Source of the DNA: Hyphococcus lacteus
GTDB lineage: Bacteria; Pseudomonadota; Alphaproteobacteria; Caulobacterales; Parvularculaceae
Direction of reading: 5' to 3'
Assembly (NCBI RefSeq): GCF_041058985.1
Contig: NZ_JBEHZE010000001.1
Span: 1,178,001 to 1,242,000 of the forward strand
DNA length: 64,000 nucleotides
This document shows, piece after piece, positions 9,074 through 17,738 of this stretch. The position numbers and the translations under genes are program-made. The notes under the pieces are model-generated. The model was not told the DNA's origin, did no database searches, and worked only from the letters and a program-made list of their open reading frames with translations. Numbering within the stretch: position 1 is the first letter of the stretch; every line of letters starts with the position of its first letter.

Positions 9074-10549
9074 TCAACCCCGCCAAAAGCTGGGGGAGAG
9101 TAGGACGAGGACCGTAAAGAATTCGAGGCGGCCCATCAGCATCCCGGCAGAAAGGGCGAGCTTTGCGGCGTCGGGCAGGGTGGCGAAATTGCCCGCCGGG
9201 CCGACAATCGACCCAAGACCCGGTCCGACATTGGCGACGGCGGTGCCGGCTGATGAAATCGCCGTCAGGGTATCAAGCCCCAATCCCGCCAGCACCAGTG
9301 ACAGCGTGGCGAAGATTGCGAAATACACAAAAAAGAAACTAAGGACCGAGACAAAAATATCATCTGTTAACGGACGATGATTGTATCGCGCAACGAAAAC
9401 GCCATTGGGGTGAGCAAGGCGCCGGGCATAGACTGATAGCGCCGCAAACGCGACTTGAAGACGAAAGACCTTCATTCCGCAGGAGGTTGAACCAGCACAG
9501 CCACCAATAAACATAATGCAAAAGAAAAATGCGATGGCGAACGGCCCCCACACATCATAATCGGTCGATGAAAAACCAGTGCCGGTCATGATCGAGGTGA
9601 CGTTGAAAATGGCGAGACGGAACGCCGTAAACAGACTTAGGTGATCATAGACATTGGTGACGATCAACATCACCGTCAGGGTCAGAACCGTTACCATCAC
9701 CGCGAAAAACTGGATCTGGCTATCGGTGAAAAGCCGCTTCCATGCGCCTCGCAAGATCGCCGCAAGGAAGATCCCGAATGGTAGCGAGCCAATCAACATG
9801 AAGACCGTCACCACCAGATCAAGTGGCGCGCGGCCTTGGGTCAGGAATGCACCCAGCGATGCGTCTTTGGTGGAAAAACCGCCAGTCGAGATGGTGGTCA
9901 GAGCGTGATTGATCGCGTCAAACGGGCTCATGCCGAATGCCCACAACATCAAAAAACAAAGCGCAGTGAAGAAAATATAGATCATGGTAAGCGAGATCGA
10001 ATAGTTCGTCGCATTGGCGATGAATTTTTCAGATGTGTCCCACGCTTCGTTTTTGAAAAGCTGCATCCCGCCGATTTTAAGCGCTGGCATCACTGCAAAG
10101 GCCATGATGATAATACCGACACCGCCAAGCCATTGTAGCATCGACCGCCACAACAAAGCGCCGGGCGGGGCATCGTCCAATCCGATCACCACTGTCGATC
10201 CGGTGGTGGTGAGGCCCGACATTGCTTCGAAAAAGGCATCCACATAATTCAGCTCAAGTCCGCCCAATGCGAGCGGGATCGCAGAGAACGTCACAAGTGC
10301 GACCCATGTTGCGGTGGTCAGCAAAAAACCATCACGTAGGCTCATGGTTTCGATATTGCCCCAACTTGCGGCGGCCGCACCGCCACCGATCATGATGGAC
10401 GCGACGGCGCCAATGGCAAAAGCCGACCAGTCAGCACGGTGAAGCGGATCTGGCGACAACAGGTCTGCGGTCATGGGGATGAGCATGAACACACCCAGCG
10501 CTGCGACCAGCACACCCATAACCAAAAAGATGGGACGGAAATTCAGCAT
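9074..10549 (-). CDS. trkH: Trk-type potassium uptake channel subunit TrkH
   Basis: This polytopic membrane protein of 491 residues carries the repeated M1-P-M2 segments of the TrkH/KtrB family. Selectivity-filter regions are recognisable as SGLTTTGSTV, LTTISTGGFST, TSIMTGTGFSSTDYD and SSAGTAVANVGPGLG. It carries K+ (and H+ or Na+) into the cell, gated by a TrkA subunit that is not in this window. The length fits the family. It stands alone, convergent with the metallopeptidase gene. Confidence 0.95.
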   Translation of the reverse strand: MLNFRPIFLVMGVLVAALGVFMLIPMTADLLSPDPLHRADWSAFAIGAVASIMIGGGAAAASWGNIETMSLRDGFLLTTATWVALVTFSAIPLALGGLELNYVDAFFEAMSGLTTTGSTVVIGLDDAPPGALLWRSMLQWLGGVGIIIMAFAVMPALKIGGMQLFKNEAWDTSEKFIANATNYSISLTMIYIFFTALCFLMLWAFGMSPFDAINHALTTISTGGFSTKDASLGAFLTQGRAPLDLVVTVFMLIGSLPFGIFLAAILRGAWKRLFTDSQIQFFAVMVTVLTLTVMLIVTNVYDHLSLFTAFRLAIFNVTSIMTGTGFSSTDYDVWGPFAIAFFFCIMFIGGCAGSTSCGMKVFRLQVAFAALSVYARRLAHPNGVFVARYNHRPLTDDIFVSVLSFFFVYFAIFATLSLVLAGLGLDTLTAISSAGTAVANVGPGLGSIVGPAGNFATLPDAAKLALSAGMLMGRLEFFTVLVLLSPSFWRG

Positions 10550-10619
10550 GTATTGCGCTCGTCAGCCTTTGCTATTGCGCGTGGGGGTCAATACCACACG
10601 CCGTCTTAGCAAACACCCG

Positions 10620-11060
10620 TTAATGGATTTGGCGCATTTCATGGGGACTATCGAGGGAGAACGCAGGGATATCCACGTCGAACACCTCACCATCGGTGGT
10701 TTCCATGCCGTATGCGCCAACCATCATGCCTGATGGCGTCGTAAGCGGCGCACCCGAGGTGTATTCAAAACCTTCGCCGGGGCGAATCACTGGCTGTTCG
10801 CCAACGACGCCGTCGCCTGCCACGATATCGGTGACGCCGCGCGAATCAGTAATACGCCAATAGCGGGTCCGTAGCTGAATTGACTGTTCGGACTCGTTGT
10901 TGATTCGTATGGTATAAGCCCAGACATAGCGCGGCTCTTCTGGATCGGATTGATCATCCAGATAGCGTGGGCTTACGCTAACGCGAATGCCCCGCGTTAC
11001 GCGCTCATAATCTATGCCGCCGCGATCTCCCCTCGCCATTGCGCCACCTTGCAATTCCAT
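10620..11060 (-). CDS. apaG: ApaG domain protein
   Basis: This 146-residue single-domain protein has the fibronectin-III-like ApaG fold. RYVWAYTIRINNESEQSIQL, RYWRITDSRG, a glycine-rich VVGEQPVIRPGEGFEYTSG and the C-terminal GEVFDVDIPAFSLDSP are the conserved blocks. ApaG is linked to Co2+ resistance and Mg2+ efflux by genetics in enterobacteria; its biochemical role is unsettled. The gene is divergent from dcd and 70 bp downstream of the trkH start, without a clear operon link. Confidence 0.93.
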   Translation of the reverse strand: MELQGGAMARGDRGGIDYERVTRGIRVSVSPRYLDDQSDPEEPRYVWAYTIRINNESEQSIQLRTRYWRITDSRGVTDIVAGDGVVGEQPVIRPGEGFEYTSGAPLTTPSGMMVGAYGMETTDGEVFDVDIPAFSLDSPHEMRQIH

Positions 11061-11215
11061 TCTCGCAGTCCTCTTTTTTGTTCAATCTAAGCTGCATCGT
11101 TTCATTGCGCCAGAGACAGAACGCATATTCAACGCCACGGGGAAAAGCTGTCTTTTGCTACACGTAGCGGCGTCACCTCTTGCCAAGGGGCGCTAGTGCG
11201 GGCAAACGAACAATC

Positions 11216-12304
11216 ATGGTGGATGGCATGACCCTTCGTGACGGCGTATTGCCCGCAGAAATGATCGCACAGCTTATGGAAGCGGGCGTGATTACGGGCG
11301 GTGACAGTGCGCGGCTTCAACCTGCTAGTCTAGATTTAACGCTGGGTGCACGCGCGTGGCGTGTCCGCGCATCTTTTCTTCCCTCGCGCGTTCGCACGGT
11401 AAAGGCGAGAATTGATGATGGCCTCGCCATGCAGGCGATTGACCTTGCGGATGGCGCAGTGTTTGAGCGCGGTTGTGTTTACCTCGTTGAGCTTAATGAA
11501 CGCCTTGCATTGCCACCAACGGTTGAAGGTGCGGCAAATCCCAAAAGCTCAACCGGGCGAATTGATGTCTTTGTGCGTTTGGTGACGGATTATGGCACAG
11601 CGTTCGATGAAATCCCCGTGGGTTATAATGGCCCGCTTTACGCAGAGATCAGCCCACGAACGTTTTCAATCTTAGCACGACAAGGCTCAAGCCTCAATCA
11701 GCTACGACTAAAGGTGGGGGATTGTTTGCTTGACGATCAGGCCCTCGCGGATTTGCACAAACAAGCGCCGCTAGTTGATGATGATGCGGATATTATGGAT
11801 GGGCTTGGTCTGTCGGTCGCACTGAGCGCTGATGACGGTATGATTGGCTGGCGTGCGCGGCGACATTCTGCGTTGATTGATGTGGACAAAGTTGGCGGGC
11901 TTGACCCAAACGATTTTTTCGAACCGATTAATCAGCCCTCTTCTGGGTTTATCATTCTTGATCCGGATGAGTTCTATATTCTGGCGTCGAAAGAAGCGCT
12001 AGCAATTCCGCCTGATTATGCCGCTGAAATGACGCCCATAAGTCCCGGTCTTGGCGAATTCCGGGTGCACTATGCTGGGTTTTTTGATCCCGGTTTCGGC
12101 TGGTCGGAAAAGGGCACCAATGGCTCGCGCGGGGTTTTGGAAGTCCGCAGCCATGATGCACCATTTGTTCTTGAGGATGGTCAGTTGGTTGCGAGACTGG
12201 TCTATGAGCGCATGGCCGAGCGTCCACAAAACCTTTATGGTGCGGCGGTGAAGTCGAACTATCAGGGGCAGGGGTTGAAACTATCGAAACATTTTCGGTC
12301 ATAA
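11216..12304 (+). CDS. dcd: 2'-deoxycytidine 5'-triphosphate deaminase, long two-domain form
   Basis: This 362-residue protein resembles the long alphaproteobacterial dCTP deaminase: two dUTPase/DCD-type trimer-fold halves in one chain, against about 190 residues in E. coli Dcd. RLQPASLDLTLGARAW is the N-terminal DCD block. NPKSSTGRIDVFVRL is the conserved substrate-site segment, and a second half carries FIILDPDEFYILASKE and GVLEVRSHDAPFVLEDGQLV. It deaminates dCTP to dUTP for thymidylate synthesis. ATG 11216 was chosen because upstream sequence is not conserved-looking. Convergent with the MFS gene; an AT-rich inverted repeat lies between their stops. Confidence 0.88.
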   Translation: MVDGMTLRDGVLPAEMIAQLMEAGVITGGDSARLQPASLDLTLGARAWRVRASFLPSRVRTVKARIDDGLAMQAIDLADGAVFERGCVYLVELNERLALPPTVEGAANPKSSTGRIDVFVRLVTDYGTAFDEIPVGYNGPLYAEISPRTFSILARQGSSLNQLRLKVGDCLLDDQALADLHKQAPLVDDDADIMDGLGLSVALSADDGMIGWRARRHSALIDVDKVGGLDPNDFFEPINQPSSGFIILDPDEFYILASKEALAIPPDYAAEMTPISPGLGEFRVHYAGFFDPGFGWSEKGTNGSRGVLEVRSHDAPFVLEDGQLVARLVYERMAERPQNLYGAAVKSNYQGQGLKLSKHFRS

Positions 12305-12322
12305 ATACTTAGTGTAAGTATT
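12304..12322. terminator. Possible bidirectional hairpin between dcd and the MFS gene
   Basis: A perfect 8-bp AT-rich inverted repeat (AATACTTA-GTG-TAAGTATT) spans the 16-bp gap between two convergent stop codons. It lacks GC pairs and a long T run, so termination would be weak. Confidence 0.35.
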
Positions 12323-13565
12323 ATTGACTAGTTTCTTCTTCGTCCTCACCGCGTGGATCAATTTCAAACACCATTGGCGATGTGCGCGGTACTGCGACAA
12401 AGTCCTCGCGTTGTTTTCTTGATGGGCGATCGCTAACCAATAGACGGAACAGCCCGAACAAAGCAAGCGCAATGTATATTACCGATGTATGCCCAAACAA
12501 TGTTTGCGCACCGAATTGACTCATGACAGACGTTGCGATGAGCGGGCCAGCAACGGCACCAACCCCATAAAGCAAAAGTAAGCCAGCGGCGAGCGTGACA
12601 TATTCATGAGGTTCCGCGCGGTCATTGGCATGGGCGACGGAAAGACCAAAAATTGGCATTCCGCTAAGACCGAAACACATGCCGCCAATGAGTAGTGCCT
12701 GCATCGAACTGGTGCCGGTTATGGCTAAAAGAATCCCGCTTGCCGCGCAGGCGATCGAAACTGTGATAATGACAAGGCGTCGGTCAATTTGATCTGATAA
12801 CAGACCGATTGGCCATTGTGATACGGCACCGGCAATGACGACGGTCGCCATAAAAACCGCAACGGTGTCAACGCTATATCCAATATGCTGAACATAGACG
12901 GCACCTACTGCCCAAAACGCACCGTTTGCAGCACCGGCGGATAAGCACCCCGATGCCGCGAGCGGAGATATACGAAAGAGTTTCGGTAAATTGAGTTCTG
13001 TATTTGCGATTGGTTTTGGCTGGCTTGTCGTTGTCATCGCGACCGGTACCAGCGCCAGGGAAATTAAGATTGATACCAGTGCAAACAGCGTAAAAGCCGC
13101 CGGATCTGCGGCGGCCAAAAGCGCTTGGCCGATCGTTAGTGCCCCGAGGTCAACCATTCGATACACGGCAAGAATGCGCCCGCGATTATCATTTGATGCG
13201 GTTTCGTTGATCCAGCTTTCGATGATCATATAAAGCCCGGCCAGCGCACACCCCGTGATGACCCGTAGGCCAATCCAGAAAATAGGTTCTGCGGCCAGTG
13301 CATAAGCAATCGCAGCAGCGGACGCGATTGACGCCAACGCGGTAAAGGTTCGGATATGTCCGGCGCGTTTCACCATACGCGGGGCGAAATGGCATCCTGC
13401 GATAAAGCCCACATAGTAGGCGGACATCAACATACCAATCAGAAGAAGCGAAAACCCTTCGAGGTCGCCACGTACGGAAAGTAGTGTGCCTTGGAGTCCA
13501 TTCCCGGCAATCAGAAAGAATGATGCGATCAATAATGCCGAAAGAATACGGATTACCTTGCCCAT
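12321..13565 (-). CDS. Major facilitator superfamily transporter
   Basis: This 414-residue inner-membrane protein has about twelve hydrophobic segments. Its arrangement resembles the YcaD/UMF2-type MFS proteins: short N-terminus MGKVIRILSALLIASFF, GFIAGCHFAPRMVKRAGHIR as the loop-2/3 motif, and IESWINETASNDNRGRILAVY in the first half. The C-terminal tail is hydrophilic and acidic (EIDPRGEDEEETSQ). ATG 13565 was chosen over an upstream ATG at 13655 because the extra 30 residues are not membrane-like. Substrate unknown. Divergent from sugE. Confidence 0.85.
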   Translation of the reverse strand: MGKVIRILSALLIASFFLIAGNGLQGTLLSVRGDLEGFSLLLIGMLMSAYYVGFIAGCHFAPRMVKRAGHIRTFTALASIASAAAIAYALAAEPIFWIGLRVITGCALAGLYMIIESWINETASNDNRGRILAVYRMVDLGALTIGQALLAAADPAAFTLFALVSILISLALVPVAMTTTSQPKPIANTELNLPKLFRISPLAASGCLSAGAANGAFWAVGAVYVQHIGYSVDTVAVFMATVVIAGAVSQWPIGLLSDQIDRRLVIITVSIACAASGILLAITGTSSMQALLIGGMCFGLSGMPIFGLSVAHANDRAEPHEYVTLAAGLLLLYGVGAVAGPLIATSVMSQFGAQTLFGHTSVIYIALALFGLFRLLVSDRPSRKQREDFVAVPRTSPMVFEIDPRGEDEEETSQ

Positions 13566-13836
13566 CGAAAGGCCACCTCGTTGTGTCGCCGCGCGTAACA
13601 TCGGGGGGCGCGGGCACCCTAAGGCAGTACACATAATTGGCGCAGTTACAACCATTTGCCGGGTGAAAGCGCTTTGGCTGTCTGTCGAATGGGAAAACTA
13701 TCCACACTCCATACTGTTGGCCTTATCCTCTGGTGTGTTCGAGGAGTAATCAAATGGTCGTAACGTCTCAAAATTCAGAAATCACCAACGATTGTTTTGT
13801 CTTGAAAAATCCATGGACGAACGCCATTCTTGGTGT
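13566..13836. other. Intergenic region between the MFS gene and the sugE riboswitch
   Basis: The divergent intergenic region holds the promoters of both genes. No open frame with a ribosome site and no repeat was seen before the riboswitch hairpins that begin near 13837. Confidence 0.5.
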
Positions 13837-13907
13837 TGTCGGGACGACCCGGCGGTTTTCCAACATTTTGATGGGGACGACCCTATCGCTAACGCAGGAG
13901 ATAGGGC
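13837..13907 (+). promoter_or_regulatory. Guanidine-II (mini-ykkC) riboswitch upstream of sugE
   Basis: Two small hairpins carry the hallmark ACGR tetraloop. Hairpin 1 is CGGG-ACGA-CCCG (13840-13851, extendable by wobble pairs to 13837-13854). Hairpin 2 is ATGGGG-ACGA-CCCTAT (13871-13886). They are 16-19 nt apart and end 9 nt before the AGGAG ribosome site of sugE. This is the guanidine-II architecture, and the downstream gene is the expected guanidinium exporter. The 3' arm of hairpin 2, CCCTAT, can also pair perfectly with ATAGGG at 13901-13906, between the ribosome site and the GTG start. Binding of guanidinium could therefore free the start region; that mechanism is inferred. Confidence 0.88.
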
Positions 13908-14228
13908 GTGGCTTGGTTTATTCTAATTTTGGCAGGGTTGTTCGAAGTCGGCTGGGCGGTGGGGCTCAAATATACCGAAGGTTTCACCCGTCTTTGGCCA
14001 ACAGTCGGCACGGTGACGGCCATGGTGATCAGTATGACTCTGCTCGGGCTTGCAGTGCGCAACTTGCCACTTGGGACCGCATACGCGGTGTGGACCGGGA
14101 TCGGAACGATCGGGACCGTCATTTTTGGGATCGTGTTTTTTGCGGAGCAAGCCGATATCGCTCGATTGCTTTGTGTCGCGCTCATCGTTGCGGGGATTGT
14201 TGGGCTAAAGCTGTTCACGGTGAGTTAG
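13908..14228 (+). CDS. sugE: Guanidinium exporter SugE/Gdx (SMR family)
   Basis: This small four-helix membrane protein of 106 residues is typical of small multidrug resistance proteins. It has the conserved membrane-embedded glutamate in LILAGLFEVGWAVGLKY (E14 region), LPLGTAYAVWTGIGTIGTV in helix 3 and a final helix ending GIVGLKLFTVS. The GLFEVGW and AYAVWTGIG forms are those of the SugE/Gdx branch, which exports guanidinium in exchange for protons. The start is GTG 13908, 7 nt after AGGAG. The guanidine-II riboswitch upstream independently supports the function. Confidence 0.93.
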   Translation: MAWFILILAGLFEVGWAVGLKYTEGFTRLWPTVGTVTAMVISMTLLGLAVRNLPLGTAYAVWTGIGTIGTVIFGIVFFAEQADIARLLCVALIVAGIVGLKLFTVS

Positions 14229-14297
14229 GGTCGCGGCGAAACGTTGCGCTAAAGAGTTCAACGTCAGCCGGTGCCAAGACAGTCGAAGCCAATACGA

Positions 14298-14330
14298 AAA
14301 AGGGCGACGCTTGCGCGACGCCCTTTCTTT
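14298..14330. terminator. Hairpin terminator after sugE
   Basis: AAAGGGCG (14299-14306) pairs with CGCCCTTT (14320-14327), with extra pairs inside the loop. The T-rich tail is CTTTCTTT on the plus strand and five T on the minus strand, so it could end transcripts from either side. Confidence 0.65.
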
Positions 14331-14564
14331 CCGCTTTCGCGAAAAAATCTGAAGCACACCCCAATCCAGTGAGAATTCGAATGCTCTCCAGCGCGAGTGT
14401 TAAACAAAACCGTTTCCGCTCTCGTCTTCATCCGCTAGACTCTTTGGGCGTAAATCTCGGGTCGTGGCTGCCGACATTCGTGTTTTGCCACGTCCGTAGT
14501 TTCACGTCATTGGAGCCAGCGCCACTTCTTCCTCGTATCAGGCTCGCGCCGTCACAAGGCGTTA

Positions 14565-14773
14565 ATGTCGCTCACCGGTTTGCAGCTGGCCCGCTACACA
14601 CGGTGATATCGGTTCTCTGCTTGCGGAAAATTTTTCAACCCTCCGTGCAGAGACGGACCGCTCAGGCCCGGCTGATGTCACAAAGCTCACCTTTGCTTTG
14701 TTGACCGAATTTCAACTGAGCGTAGCATCCGGTCGCGCATCCTTCCGTTCTGTCCGTCCAACCCGCCTCTAGG
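14565..14773 (+). pseudogene. Possible remnant of a short gene with a frameshift
   Basis: ATG 14565, 5 nt after AAGG, starts MSLTGLQLARYT and stops at 14604-14606. Moving to another frame just before that stop gives GDIGSLLAENFSTLRAETDR and then a continuous protein-like sequence ending SFRSVRPTRL at 14773. Together this would be about 69 residues with plausible codon choice. I do not recognise a family. The single frame change suggests a decayed gene or a sequence error, but chance cannot be excluded. Confidence 0.25.
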
Positions 14774-14909
14774 TAAGCGCTGCGATTTGTCGATAGGACC
14801 GCGGAACATATTCAGGATACAAATTTTACAGGTGACGTCGAATCATAATTTTCCACAAAATCCGCACAGGAATTGAGGGGAAAAACTCGGCAGTGGATTC
14901 AGTTGCTTG

Positions 14910-15572
14910 TCAGTTTTTCCTGAGGATCAGAGAGAGGTTATTCGCGGGCATTGATACAATGCGCTCAAGGCTAAGCCCATTTTTTTCGGCCAAGGGCAGT
15001 AAATCGGCGTCAATATCGCGAATGCCCCAATGCGGATTGCGCGATTTTAGGCTTCGATCAAACGTTTCATTAGAGGGCGATATATGAATACCGTCTTTAG
15101 AAAAAGGCCCATACAGAAAAAGTTTTCCCGCAGGTGCGAGAATTCTCTCTGCACCTGCGAACAGCCCCTGAGCTGCGGCGAAAGGGGCGATGTGGATCAT
15201 GTTGATGGAAAGCAGGCCATCAAACGGGCCATCGGCCTCGATGCCCCATTCTTCCGTGCTCACATCAATTGCGTGTGGTCCCGAAAGGTTAGGCAAGGCC
15301 GCATCGCGCAACCAAGCCATAATAGACGCGCGCGCAGATGGGTCGGGGTCCCCAGTGTGCCACGTTACGTCGGGAAGTGCGCTGGCAATGTGGACGGCGT
15401 GTTCACCGGTACCTGCGCCCACTTCGAGAATTTTGCCGGTGTGTGGCATCGTCTCAAGAAAGGTTTTGCGTATTGGGTCCCGGTTTCGGGCGGTCGATGG
15501 CGAAAAAAGCTTCGTGCCATCACTGTCACGATTTTCGAGGGCGGTTTCAAAAGGGGTTTGTTTATTCGTCAT
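14910..15572 (-). CDS. DUF938 class I SAM-dependent methyltransferase
   Basis: This 220-residue protein has motif I ILEVGAGTGEHAVHIAS (about 48-64), an acidic strand-2 end WHTGDPDPSAR and a post-I region INMIHIAPF. The SPSTARNRDPI segment near the N-terminus is typical of DUF938, related to human METTL26. The methyl acceptor is unknown. The start lies 8 bp after the stop of the upstream radical SAM gene, so the pair forms an operon and may act on the same substrate. Confidence 0.85.
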   Translation of the reverse strand: MTNKQTPFETALENRDSDGTKLFSPSTARNRDPIRKTFLETMPHTGKILEVGAGTGEHAVHIASALPDVTWHTGDPDPSARASIMAWLRDAALPNLSGPHAIDVSTEEWGIEADGPFDGLLSINMIHIAPFAAAQGLFAGAERILAPAGKLFLYGPFSKDGIHISPSNETFDRSLKSRNPHWGIRDIDADLLPLAEKNGLSLERIVSMPANNLSLILRKN

Positions 15573-15580
15573 GATAATCC

Positions 15581-16513
15581 TTATCCGGAACAGCTTGCAT
15601 CACCAAGGACGCAAAATTGGGCGCAAAAGGGGTGGTTGAGTTTTACGGGCTTTGCCGCTTCGCCAAGTGTGTCGCCCATTTCAAATTGCCGATCATAGGG
15701 CAGCAAAGTGCAAGACAGAACCACGGGCGAAGATGCGCCTTTGCGTTTTACCAGCATCCGCGAAGAAGCGCACATAACCGCCGTGGGGGATTTTTCTAAA
15801 ATGCCCCAGCAATCAGTGGTGATTTCCGGAACGTCGCTTTCTTCGTCCATTTCCGGGAACAGAATAAGTGATGCGGGATCGTTTGCATCAAGCGCAATCG
15901 CATGTTCGCGAAACATGGCGGCGAAACCGGCGCGCAACTGTGTTTCGTCCTCTCTGCTCAACCCGCGTCCAGCGATAGAGATCGAAAAGCCGTGTTTTGT
16001 CAGCCATTTGATTCCTATTAGAGCGGCGTCAAAAGAGCCTGTGCCTCGCTCGGTATCGTGGCCTTGGCGCGTGTAATGATCGACACTGACCCGCATAGCA
16101 AGAGCGTTTCCAAAGCGCTTTTGCAGCACGGGCAATCGCTCTGTGGTTCGGGGGCGCATCATCGGGCGCATGGCATTGGTCAGAATCAAAACCTGAAACC
16201 CGCGTTCCAACGCGATCTCGGTCATCTCGACCATGTGGGGGTTCATGAATGGCTCACCGCCAGTAAACCCAATTTCGTTTGCGCCCATGGCATGAGCTTC
16301 GTTGAGAAAGGGTTCGAGTTCAGTAGCCGTGATATAGGTAAGGCGATCATTTTGTGGCGAAGATTCGATATAGCAATGGGCGCATTCGACGTTGCAGAGC
16401 GTACCGGTATTGACCCACAAAGTTTCGAGACCGGTGAATGCAACCTGAGCACGCAGTTTTCCATCAGCGGTTTTATCAGGATGCTGAAATTTTTGCTCCG
16501 CTTGTGTTGTCAT
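15581..16513 (-). CDS. Radical SAM protein with cysteine-rich C-terminus
   Basis: This 310-residue protein has TLCNVECAHCYIE, the CxxxCxxC cluster that binds the SAM-cleaving [4Fe-4S], followed by GFTGGEPFMNP, the conserved GGE segment. The last 80 residues hold six cysteines, including PFCAQFCVLGDASCSG at the very end. This suggests an auxiliary Fe-S cluster or SPASM-like tail. ATG 16513, 5 nt after GAAGG, was chosen; ATG 16516 adjoins it. Translationally close to the DUF938 methyltransferase. The reaction is unknown; the C-terminal form resembles an uncharacterised alphaproteobacterial radical SAM group. Confidence 0.85.
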   Translation of the reverse strand: MTTQAEQKFQHPDKTADGKLRAQVAFTGLETLWVNTGTLCNVECAHCYIESSPQNDRLTYITATELEPFLNEAHAMGANEIGFTGGEPFMNPHMVEMTEIALERGFQVLILTNAMRPMMRPRTTERLPVLQKRFGNALAMRVSVDHYTRQGHDTERGTGSFDAALIGIKWLTKHGFSISIAGRGLSREDETQLRAGFAAMFREHAIALDANDPASLILFPEMDEESDVPEITTDCWGILEKSPTAVMCASSRMLVKRKGASSPVVLSCTLLPYDRQFEMGDTLGEAAKPVKLNHPFCAQFCVLGDASCSG

Positions 16514-16621
16514 CATTACCTTCAAGGAAAAATAGAACGCCACCATGCGCGAAAACGCCCGCCAGTATCAACTGACGGGCGCTCATTTGCGGATCAATTC
16601 GGCGTTAAGGGCCAAACTATT

Positions 16622-17461
16622 TTAGTTGTCTTCGATTGGGGCCAACGGTGCGCCGTAAATCGCATCGTCTTCATATTGGGGGCTTTCCGGCAATGGTTCG
16701 CCTGTCACCGGGTCAACGCGTGCCGGTTGAACTGGTGCCATCATTGTTGGTTGTGCGCCGGGCTGATCGCGATGCGCCAACGCCCAAACGGCGTTCTGCA
16801 GAATACGCGAATGGGGCTGAGAAACTTGCTCACGATAGATGATATCGGCCGGGGTGACGTTGGCCTGATAATACTCGCGATTCCAGCTACCGCGCGATTT
16901 CAACACAGCACCCTCAAGGCTGATGCCGCCATAAAGGCCGCGCGAGCGGGAGAACGCCAGAACGTCAACGGTCTGTGCTTTTGCGCCGGCACCAATAGGC
17001 CCCGCAGCAACGGAAAGGTCAGCCCCGAGCTTTACCGTGGTCGAGAGCAGGTGCTCCATGCCACGCTGGGTCATGACCAAAAGAACAGTTTCGGACCCTT
17101 CGACACCGGCCTGAAAACCAAAGGAAAGGGACCCGATGGTAAAGAAAGTTGGTTCCGACCAGCTACCGTCCGGATTGCGCGCCAGCATCACTGCGTTGCC
17201 GCCCGAAGCGCCGACGATAAAACCGCCACGAAGCGAGCGGGGGATGATGACCATTGCTTTGGCATCGTCGGCCGCGCCCCAAAGGGGTTCATAGGCGCTG
17301 TCATTTGCAAAATAGGTTACCGTATCGGCAGCCTTGACGATAAGCTCTTCGGCTTTTTGTGCCTTTGGTTTGGCGTTTGCCGGGACCAGCGTCACCATAA
17401 CCGCGGCCATGATCGCGCTAAAAATTCTCAAAACTTGTGCCTTCACCAGCCATGTCGTCAT
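16622..17461 (-). CDS. Exported SYLF-domain (Ysc84-like) lipid-binding protein
   Basis: This 279-residue protein has a signal peptide (ending near VPANA) and a SYLF domain. AMVIIPRSLRGGFIVGASGG is the first conserved block, FTIGSLSFGFQAGVEGSETV the second, and VDVLAFSRSRGLYGGISLEG is the signature near its end. Family members bind phosphoinositides or other lipids; bacterial roles are poorly known. The C-terminal 60 residues are proline-rich and probably unstructured. ATG 17461 follows AAAGGAGG. Between the radical SAM gene and tRNA-Gly. Confidence 0.87.
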   Translation of the reverse strand: MTTWLVKAQVLRIFSAIMAAVMVTLVPANAKPKAQKAEELIVKAADTVTYFANDSAYEPLWGAADDAKAMVIIPRSLRGGFIVGASGGNAVMLARNPDGSWSEPTFFTIGSLSFGFQAGVEGSETVLLVMTQRGMEHLLSTTVKLGADLSVAAGPIGAGAKAQTVDVLAFSRSRGLYGGISLEGAVLKSRGSWNREYYQANVTPADIIYREQVSQPHSRILQNAVWALAHRDQPGAQPTMMAPVQPARVDPVTGEPLPESPQYEDDAIYGAPLAPIEDN

Positions 17462-17738
17462 TACTGGCCTCCTTTCATAAGCCAACCAGCGCGCGACGGC
17501 GCGCTCGGTCAGAATCCGCTATTGCGGCATATACATAATAGTGTTCGCGCTGACCGAAAGATGGCAATGACGCGATCCGAACATGAATTCTTGGTGAGAT
17601 TTGCTCGCCACGTCGAGACCCTTTCGGCTCCGTATCGGCCTAAAAAACACTGTCTTGACCTTTTCGGTTCCGAAGGCGACACGTTAGGTGCTCAAAGACC
17701 GCATGATTTGGTGGCTTTAGGTCCGGATCTGGCCTTTG

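Larger units (their letters stand above)
14229..14909. other. Unexplained 680-bp gene-poor block
   Basis: Between the sugE stop and the DUF938 stop there is no convincing intact gene. The block starts with a hairpin terminator (14298-14327). It then holds about 230 bp in which frames are open on both strands but none is recognised, and a possible broken short gene (14565-14773). No tRNA, RNase P, SRP or tmRNA core motif was found by eye. An unrecognised small RNA, on either strand, remains possible. Confidence 0.4.

Noticed and set aside
14340..14560. Minus-strand short frames and a T-loop-like ATTCGAAT element, considered as a tmRNA or tRNA piece
   Set aside because: No acceptor stem, no CCA end and no tag-peptide reading frame could be found.
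13733..14704. A 323-codon frame running through sugE and the block after it
   Set aside because: It overlaps the riboswitch and sugE in a wrong frame and has low-complexity, arginine-rich sequence; it is a shadow of sugE plus non-coding sequence.
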